The notes under the pieces were generated by a model. It was not told where the DNA came from and made no database searches. It was given only the letters and a program-made list of their open reading frames with translations. Below, in pieces: positions 56,546 through 64,000 of a stretch of DNA of 64,000 nucleotides (its first letter is position 1; the number at the start of each line of letters is the position of its first letter). The stretch covers positions 1 to 64,000 of the forward strand of contig SAUG01000080.1 of the NCBI GenBank assembly GCA_011316305.1, in the 5' to 3' direction. The position numbers were made by a program, and so were the translations under genes. The stretch is from Rusavskia elegans (lineage: Eukaryota > Ascomycota > Lecanoromycetes > Teloschistales > Teloschistaceae).

Positions 56546-59161
56546 GTTTTTGAAGGAAAGGTCGCATCGAAATGTTGCAAATGGGTTCTGCGTCTTCAGC
56601 ACGCTATGGTGCCTTGCCCCGGTCGGGACAATGATAGCTTATGGGTTCAAGGCAGGCGGTCGGGCGTTGCCTTGGAGCTTCGGGATGTCGAAGGAGGTAA
56701 AAGGGGGAAGAGCTGTAGTGTTCTCTCGACATGTGGTCGGTCTGATATTGACGATGTGGTACGTCAGGGTGATTGGATCTAGCGAAAGATCCAAATCAAA
56801 GACTTTGAGAAGGCGGCTGCGTTCTGGTGTTTTTGTGCGAAGATTGGTCTCTAGGAGAGCTTGGAGCAGGAAGGGAAAGTGAAAGGGAGGTGTGCGAGCG
56901 GATGGCTGGGAATATTATGTACTATTGCAGTATCCGATTCAGACACAGTACGGAGCTACTTTACAGCAGCAGCCGTCGCCCCCTGCTAGCGCGGCGCGAA
57001 CCGGCGTATTAGGGGCTCAGCTCCCAACGCCTTTATTTCTCTCGTTCCTTGCGCTACACAGCCTACACTACTATACTCTATTCCTCTGACTACCTTCCAG
57101 TCATCCAGTGGTTACTTGGGCTGATCGTCAGCTGCCTTGGTCCAGGAGGTGAATCGTGCAAAGGAGTCAGACAACAGCGATCTGGATGAAGCGATAGAGT
57201 CACCCGAGCGAATCTCTTGCCTGACGAGCCTGGGAACCTCTATGGGGCGTCTGGACTTTTCGAGACTTATGAGGCTCCTTTCGACGGGCCTTCGATACCA
57301 CTGGTCGCTTAAGCGAACATGGAACACTTTTGGGCCGTTACAACTGTGTATGGATGCCCTATCGACCCATCGATGACTGCAACATCGACCTGTCAATAGC
57401 GCTGGAGGCCTGTGCGATGATGTAAAGCATTTCAAGAGTCATGCAGTGCGTCGTGAAAAGAGAAACTGCAATTTATAGCTGCTTGATCGCAATGTTCGAG
57501 AAGCACCCACCTCATTCTAGCAAAGAGGCACGTTATTATTACTCAGCCGTACGGTAAGCACCTGCAGCATTTGTGTCTGACTCGGAGCGCTGCATCGCAC
57601 CATGAGGGTGGTCAGTGTTGAGTGATGAGTGGCCTCTGAAGTGTTCTGATCGGGATACTGCACCGTCTTACTGCCCGCTTGCAGGAGGTGTGGTAACTGG
57701 TGATACATACCAGGCCTGAACGGCACCCTGGACGGCGCGAATGGATCGTACAAACCCCTCTCGAACCTTTATCTAGTCCATGCACTGTCTAGATCTTCAA
57801 TGTCGCTCGGACAGTCGCTTGATACCCTTACTCCTACCATCCACTACTTGGTACAGACAGGCCTTTGCTTTCGGTCGCATTCGGTCGGAAAGGGACTGAC
57901 GAAGTTGACAGCTGGTGGCAATGGTCTCACACCGATCCTTTTTTATAACCAGGGAATCCGACCGCAGAGAATGCCACGCCTGGAACTGCAGTGGGCCGAG
58001 CCTCCGTTGCCAACTAAGAGCTCATGAGGCTTTTCGCCGACGTGGAGGACCCCTGTTGGCACATGAGATCTCACTGTTGGCAAGCTTCTAATAGTAAATA
58101 GTGTCTCCACCCGTCCCCCGATGTGCTGATCTCGGACAATTAATTCCTCTAAAGCGCTATGAGTGCCAACTGACCGCCCATTCGAAATTCGATGCTGCTA
58201 CCCAGTCGCTGCCGGTTGCCTCTTCACCGCGAATACCCAGCTGAGCAAGACGGAAGTGGTCGAATGCTAAGTTTAGGCAGCCCAAAGGGCAAACGCAAGT
58301 CAGATCACAGCATGCAGGATAAGCCCTTTCCATGCGCCAGCCTTCTGAGACGCGAACAGATCGACAGGGATTCCAACAAGCCGGAAGGTTGCGCCATGAA
58401 GCGTGATTGGCCCATCACACAGCGGGCCAGGCCCAGATACAGTAACATCCCGGTAATCGTCGCCGCCGATCCTCTCGTCCTCTGAAGCTCTATGCGCCGA
58501 GACATGATACATGCGCCAGTGGGTGTGATTTCTGAGTGACCTCTGCCGTCCGGGACACTCAGCGCGATTATTGTGATCAGGTATCCGTACGGAGTACGGA
58601 GTACAGTAGTGGTGATGACCATGATACTCTCCAAGAAAGCCATCCGTACGTAGTTGTGAAATGATCCTGCCAGAAACAATTTGAAGAGATCTGTCGTTCA
58701 ATGCCGAAAGCGACGTGATACCGGTGATAGATTCGTTGACTGTGATGGTGATCATATAATTGTGAAGGGATTCGCTAGCATTTTATTTGGTCTAAATCCG
58801 GACACAGAAACCAACAAAAAGTTGGCCGTCTACCCACATCTCGCAACCCCTACGACAGCCAGGTGTAATCCAATGCCGCCACACAATGGTGGAAATGCCT
58901 CTGCAGAATTGCTTCCCTCGAGAATCATCTCCATGACTTAAAGCCAACAATCTTCGCAGGTTACCCGTGCGAGTTATTAGGCCACCATCGTGTTCGAACT
59001 AGGCACCTTGAAACCCTCATTGTTTGGTGGGGTTGACAAAGTTGTGGGAACTCGACGCCTTCTTAATTTATGACCATGACAGCCAAGAGCAAATTACTCA
59101 TATTATAGTATATATCCATTAATTCATTGTCTGTTACATATCTTACTTTGCATTTACGTCT
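56546..59161. other. long intergenic region, no supported gene
   Basis: 2.6 kb. The right-hand frames (for example minus 58300-58755, 151 codons from an ATG) show no domain and lack codon-level support. The region near 56950-57080 resembles a promoter of the gene to its left. A short tandem repeat lies at 58587-58604. Confidence 0.45.
58587..58604. repeat. short tandem repeat gtacgga
   Basis: GTACGGAGTACGGAGTAC: a seven-base unit repeated about 2.5 times, built from the palindromic TACGGAGTA/TACTCCGTA core. A related AGTACGGAGTACT occurs at 10431-10443 and agtacggagctact near 56947. Motifs of this kind are common in filamentous ascomycete intergenic DNA. Confidence 0.6.
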
Positions 59162-60141
59162 CTACAATAATGCTGAGGTCTGAGCCAGCAGCAACATCAA
59201 ACAACCCATGACCATTCCCAAAGCAAGCGCTTCCATTTGCGCCCCTGTTCTCCTTACCCATGCAGTCATCTTCACCCACCACACCAACTTGCCAGAATCC
59301 CGAATCGCAATACGAAACCCAGGCAATCCGTCCAAGCTAAAAGCATTGTTCTTGGTCTGATACTCCCTTAATTCACCCTTTTCGATTCTCTTGGAAGCCC
59401 AATGTCCCATACTCTCACGATCTCTCAGCTCCAAGTATTTCTTTTCTCCAGTCTCGATGGCCTTGACATCCTCCAATGACGGCGAAGGGAGATACGGTAC
59501 CCCATAACCGCACGATGTCTGGACCTACATACACGCTCCACCCATCAATCCGGATTTCCCATCTAACAAGCACACTCCGCTGAAGCATGGAACGAACGGT
59601 TATTATGAATGAGAGAAATCATCCACTCACCTTCCAAATCTCCAATTGAATCACTGCCCGCGCCCCAGTCACCTTCTTCTTCCCCATTTTTGCGACCATC
59701 TCCTTGAATTGCCGCTCGTCGTTCCACTCCACCACTTTTCCCCAGCAGAAGAATCTCAATATCCGTGGACTTGCTTCGAAAGAACAAAACATGATGGTCA
59801 CGCGCCCGTTTTCGTAGATGTGGGACACCGTCTCGGATCCGGAGCCTGTGGTATCGATGTACGCAGCGGAATTGGGGGAGAAGATGGTGAAGGTGGCCGA
59901 GGGGAGACCTTTGGGGGAGATGTTGACATGAGAGCCCGTGAGAGGGGCGGAGGCGGTGAAGAAGACTGGCTGGGTGAGGGCCTTGAGATTGAGGAGATAT
60001 CAGTTTCTTGAGTACGGGAAGGAAATGTGCACGGTCGTACCCAGGGAGAGCGTAAGGGGCGATAGGGTCGGCGAGGGATCGTTAGGAGGTTCATACCCAT
60101 TCTGCCAAGTGGTTTGGTATGGAGTCCCAGAATCGTACCAT
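59162..60141 (-). CDS. pyridoxamine-phosphate-oxidase-fold protein with C-terminal anchor
   Basis: Three exons: 60097-60141, 59631-59981 and 59162-59524 (252 residues). Introns are 115 nt (59982-60096) and 106 nt (59525-59630). The first exon is only MVRFWDSIPNHLAEW, which matches the start of this family and is invisible without splicing. The fold follows: ALTQPVFFTASAPLTGSHVN, ISPKGLPSATFTIFSPNSAA, YIDTTGSGSETVSHIYENGR and VTIMFCSFEASPRILRFFCW, then the GKVVEW segment. These fit the split-barrel FMN-binding enzymes. The C-terminus has a hydrophobic helix (MEALALGMVMGCLMLLLAQT) that could anchor the protein in a membrane, unusual for the family. Substrate is unknown. Confidence 0.85.
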
Positions 60142-60547
60142 TCTTGGACTGGCGCTCCTACATGACTATCTACTAGTATATAGTGAAAACCTGAGTTAGT
60201 GATCAGTGGATCGAGAGCGGCGTCCACTCTAGACTGAAGGATTCCCCGCAATCAATATTAGAATTCATGCCGACTTACTCAGCAAGCTCTAGTCGCCGTC
60301 CAAAACATCCGTGTATGTATGCAAAAGCGCTGTACAATAAGACCGACTCATGGGCCGGGAGAGTTGTAGCAAAGCCGACCAAACGGTCTTCAAAGTAATG
60401 TACACAACGCCTTCGTTATCATAGATCATGCCCATCCACGCCAAATACGCCATACACCTGGTATCACCAAATGACACATCGCTATGCAAATTTCCCACGT
60501 CGGATATCCGATGGTCTTGGACGTCGTCGTCTCGAATGACTGCTAGC

Positions 60548-61917
60548 TCATAGAAAGTAGTCACTGCGACGACCGGTGGCGGCAGGCACAGCGCGTTGAT
60601 TGTCTGGGACCGCGGAGAAGATAGTGAAGCGCTCTTGCAGGTCTTCGCCCATGTTCATGATGGAAGCGACATTACCGCAGCGATAACAGTAGTTGGGCGC
60701 ACTCCAAACGGTGACAACGGACTTGTCGTTGAAATGCCACTAGCGTAGACATGTTAACTGACGCTGGCCAATACACGTTAAGGGGGGACCTCGCTCACCT
60801 TGTAGCCTTCGTTGACCAATTGATGAGCGCGTGCAATAAGCTTCAAGCCGTTCACGTGGTTGAACTCGGTAGCCACCTTATCTCCAAACAGCCAGCCAGC
60901 ACCTCGAGGGGATATAGCCCAGGTACCCACATCCTCAGGGTCACTCCAGACAAGATCGCAGAAGGCGCCTTCATGAGGGATTTCCTGGGCCCGAGCGATG
61001 ACACGAATCTGATCCAATGTGCGGATCTCGGGACTCAGACCACCGTGGACGCAAAGAACTTTGCCATCCACAATGGCTCCAAGAACCAGAAAGTCGAAGA
61101 CCTGGCAGCAGCATTTCCACACCGAGGCATTGCCGTACTTCTGCTGGCACTCTTCATAGAAGCCATAGACTTGGGTGATTTGGCGCGACTCGTGATTTCC
61201 ACGCACGAGGGTGACCCGATCAGGGTATCTGAATGTCGATTGAGTACGAAGTGCCTTCTGAAATGATTTTGGGTGATCCTACCTGGCTTTTAAGCAAAGC
61301 AGAAGGGTCAATGTCTCCAAGCTGAAATACCCCCGGTCCACGAAGTCACCCAGGAAGATGTAATTTTGGTTGCCAGGGATGCCAGTATTGCCTTCTTTCT
61401 CGACCCCTAAGCTTGCTGCACCCTGTGCACTAGCTGTTCCTTGAGCACTGCCACGTTTCCGCCCACGTTGTTCTTCCTCGGCGTCGTCGTCATCTTCACT
61501 AAGTCCACTGCTGACAGCGCCATTACTACCCTTATCTTTTAGGGACAGTTTACGCATCTTTTTCTTCAGTTTCGGATTGGTGATCTCGGTGGGAGGTTCA
61601 ATGTCAGCCGAGGTGATAATGCCGGTGGGAGCCGGGGAGGGCTCAGGTCTCTCATCGCTTGGGACACCGCCAGCAACGCGAAACAGCTCCAGAACATCGT
61701 AGAATTGACCGTGAAGATCACCGCAAATAGTGACGGGCGTAGTGACGGGCTGTATGTTCGATTCTTCCATCAACAACTCTTTGCAGATCTCGCATAGCTT
61801 TTTCATGATTGCTTCCGGGAGGTACTGGTTGTTCAGGGCACATTGGAGCCACTCATCCGGACCCGAACTCTTACTTAGCTTCGCTGGGCCCGGCTGGGGT
61901 ACTTTGCTGGAAGGCAT
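60548..61917 (-). CDS. Ser/Thr phosphatase, PPG1-type (PP2A-like)
   Basis: Three exons: 61283-61917, 60799-61228 and 60548-60739 (418 residues). Introns are 54 and 59 nt. The catalytic core has all metal-ligand motifs: [16 protein letters not shown] (66-81), [16 protein letters not shown] (190-), [43 protein letters not shown] and [15 protein letters not shown], with [15 protein letters not shown] and a C-terminal DYFL, the methylation-type tail of PP2A-like enzymes. Between the first two motifs lies a ~95-residue insertion (about 88-183), acidic and low-complexity, absent from PP2A, PP4 and PP6. Fungal Ppg1 is the best fit; PP4 is an alternative. Ppg1 in yeast acts in the STRIPAK-like Far complex. 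Divergent with UPF3, 402 bases apart. Confidence 0.85.
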
Positions 61918-62319
61918 GGGAAAGGAGCTCCTTAGTAATTACTAACATTGTCGTACCTCCACCATTTCTTAGGGATCCCTTTCTCGCCGCCAGAGTCAGA
62001 ACGGCTAGCCTGAACGCGGGCCGTCCCACTGCACCTGCAGGCGCATAGTAGTGTAAAACCATTTGCAATACTGGGCGCACAGCAGCCACCAAGACCGGGG
62101 CAAGTGGACCATAATTGTTGATTCGACGTGACAGCTGTATCGTGACTTCTGAGCAATCGGTACAAGGATATCTGTTATCGAGGGATCGAATGTCGTACGC
62201 CCTGATTGGAAACAGGCATGTGCGGCGGTACGGGCCGCGTTTGCGCTAGCCGGTGTAATGCTAGTAGAACTCACGAACATGTCCTTGTCCCGCGATGAGG
62301 ACTCACATCGAATTCAAAC

Positions 62320-64000
62320 ATGGCCGCCCAAACACCAAGATTGATGGCCAGAAACGGGGTCATCGAACCAGCTCCTGTAACTCAAGCACGTTCAGCGATG
62401 CCCCGACTCAAGCTTGTCATCCGTCGCCTGCCTCCTGGATTGACCCAGGAGGAGTTTGAGACGAGTCTAGGTGACGAGTGGAGAGTCAACAGTGAAAAGG
62501 TTGATTGGGCTGTCTATAAACCTGGCAAAGTATCCAAGGAGTAAGGATCCCTTCTGCTGTTTTGCTTCAATCTAACCGTTTCGTAGTCCTTCAAAACCAT
62601 CGAGGCCATCGCGAGCTTACCTCAATATGACGAAGCAAGAGTACATCGGCTCGCTTGCTGATGCAGTCCGTAACACGAAGTTCAATGATGCCACTGTGGA
62701 GTATGCGCCATTTCCGAAGATCCCACATTCGAAGGTACGCCGAGACAACCGCCAGGGCACCATTGACCAAGATCCGGAATTCATCGAATTCCTGGAAAGT
62801 CTTACGAACCCGGTGCCCAAAGTGTCCACTGTCGATCAACGAGTCGCCCCAGATGTTAGAAGCAAAGAGAAAATCACCACCACACCTCTGATCCAGTTCT
62901 TAAAGGATAAGAAAGCGAATAAGGGCAAAGAAGCAGCAGTAGCTATCACCAATCCCAAAACTACCAAGCAGACCAGACAGTCTACCAAGGATCCACAAGC
63001 GACCGCAAGCGCCGCTTCTGAAAAGAAATCTCCTGCGAAGACAATGAGTGCCCAATCACCTGACAAGCGAAGTGCACAGGCGATCATGGTGGAAAGGGCC
63101 GCTCGAGATGCTGCGCGAGTTGTCAACAAGCAAACGGCAACGCCGAACAAACCCCAGGCTCCTACAGCCGCCCCTACGACGCCCGTGCCGCCTCCCACAA
63201 CAGCAGTTAATTCACCTTTGGCGGAGAAAAAGCGTGAACGAGGTAGCGCAAGCGCTGCTGCCAGTATACTCCGGCGCGACCTAGGTATCGGAGCAACTCC
63301 TGGCTCTCGAGGCGGTAGACGGGGCTTGGCAGCTGGTCAGAGTAGACCAAGCCCGAACAGTCCAGCTCATGCTACACCGACAGCACCTGCTCCGCAGAAG
63401 GATGCAAAGGCCACAGATAGCGCCACTACAGGTGAATCGCCAGGCGCGAGCAGCACGATTGCTACATCAGCAGCCCCGGTAGCCTCGACCCAGGCCCCTT
63501 CGACCCTCCCACCTCCAACTGGGCCTGCTGCTTCCCGAGGGTCTGCGAAAGTAAATACTACCCCATCAGCTGCTCCCACCTCGAATGCACCATCGGCACC
63601 ATCGAAGCATAGTCCGGCACCACCGGTAACCCCGACTGCAACGCAAGCTTTCCTCAAGCATGCAAACCCTTCACAAGGCATCACAGAACCTTTGCTGTCC
63701 GAAGCGTTTGCCGCGTTCGGCACGGTGAAGAGGGTCGAGATTGATAGGAAGAAAGGTTCTGCCTACGTCGACTTCGAAGAGCCCGAAGGACTACAAAAGG
63801 CCATCAAAGCCAGTCCGATCAAGGTAGCACAGGGCCAAGTCGTCGTTCTGGAGAGGAGGATGGGGCCTAACTTGCAAGGACGCAATGTTCGCGGCGGACC
63901 CGGGATGAATAACCGTGGCCGAATGCCCAATCACCGTGGCAGGGGTGGAATGGCCCCTCGTGGTGGAGTCCCCATGGGACCAATGGCCGGGCGGGGAGGG
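62320..64000 (+). CDS. UPF3: nonsense-mediated decay factor Upf3 (partial, window end)
   Basis: Exons 62320-62540 and 62587-64000, joined by a 46-nt intron; 545 codons to the edge, with no stop yet. The Smg4/UPF3 domain is at the N-terminus: LKLVIRRLPPGLTQEEFETS, VDWAVYKPGK, then after the splice SRAYLNMTKQEYIGSLADAV and EYAPFPKIPH, QGTIDQDPEFIEFLESL. A long Ala/Pro/Ser/Lys-rich linker follows. Near residue 440-510 lies a second RRM-like unit (QAFLKHANPSQGITEPLLSE, AFAAFGTVKRVEIDRKKGSA, YVDFEEPEGLQKAIKA), and the visible end is RGG/Met-rich. Upf3 bridges the exon junction or terminating ribosome to Upf2/Upf1. The last residues are outside the window. Confidence 0.9.

Noticed and set aside
58300..58755. 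151-codon minus-strand ATG frame
   Set aside because: No recognisable domain; overlapping frames of similar length on the same strand make it unconvincing.

Overview
The window comes from the nuclear genome of a filamentous ascomycete (Pezizomycotina). The evidence is the gene set (Zn2Cys6 transcription factors, a DUF7730-type protein, an LVIVD-repeat secreted protein, and lineage-type proteins of unknown function), many short introns of about 42-130 nt with GT-AG ends and CTAAC/CTGAC branch sites, and roughly 50% GC coding DNA. A Dothideomycete or related class is plausible, but the sequence alone does not settle it. Most gene models below were built by joining exons at splice sites that keep the reading frame and restore a family motif.

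Layout: 1-980 holds no gene but one copy of a dispersed repeat. 980-5837 carries a DNAJC8/Spf31-like spliceosomal J-protein, the DEAD-box helicase Dbp4 and FAD synthase. 6336-8183 is a Zn2Cys6 regulator with a PAS-like region. After a 3.4 kb gap come the divergent pair NUP49 / FIP1 (11545-14411). 16973-19663 is a large protein of unknown function, followed by a HAD phosphatase, a TTC1-like TPR protein, an XAP5 protein and a HEI10-like RING protein (20658-26652). 26653-35668 is gene-poor: it holds an N-terminally truncated HIS1 remnant, a DUF7730-type gene, an LVIVD-repeat secreted protein and two more copies of the dispersed repeat. Then come a small membrane protein, a second Zn2Cys6 regulator, a probable overlooked zinc-binding small gene (42996-43458), RPL26, and a 1495-residue AT-hook/C2H2 protein. 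The right end is dense: OST4, a PAP2-like protein with degenerate active-site motifs, Tma46/ZC3H15, SmF, a conserved protein of unknown function, a pyridoxamine-phosphate-oxidase-fold membrane protein, a PPG1-type phosphatase with a long insertion, and UPF3 (cut by the window end).

Neighbouring genes are mostly unrelated single-copy housekeeping genes, often in divergent pairs that share one short promoter region. RNA metabolism is strongly represented: pre-mRNA splicing (DNAJC8-like, SmF, XAP5), 3'-end formation (FIP1), nuclear export (NUP49), ribosome biogenesis and translation (DBP4, RPL26, Tma46) and nonsense-mediated decay (UPF3). No secondary-metabolite cluster, CRISPR array, complete transposon, rRNA or convincing tRNA was seen.
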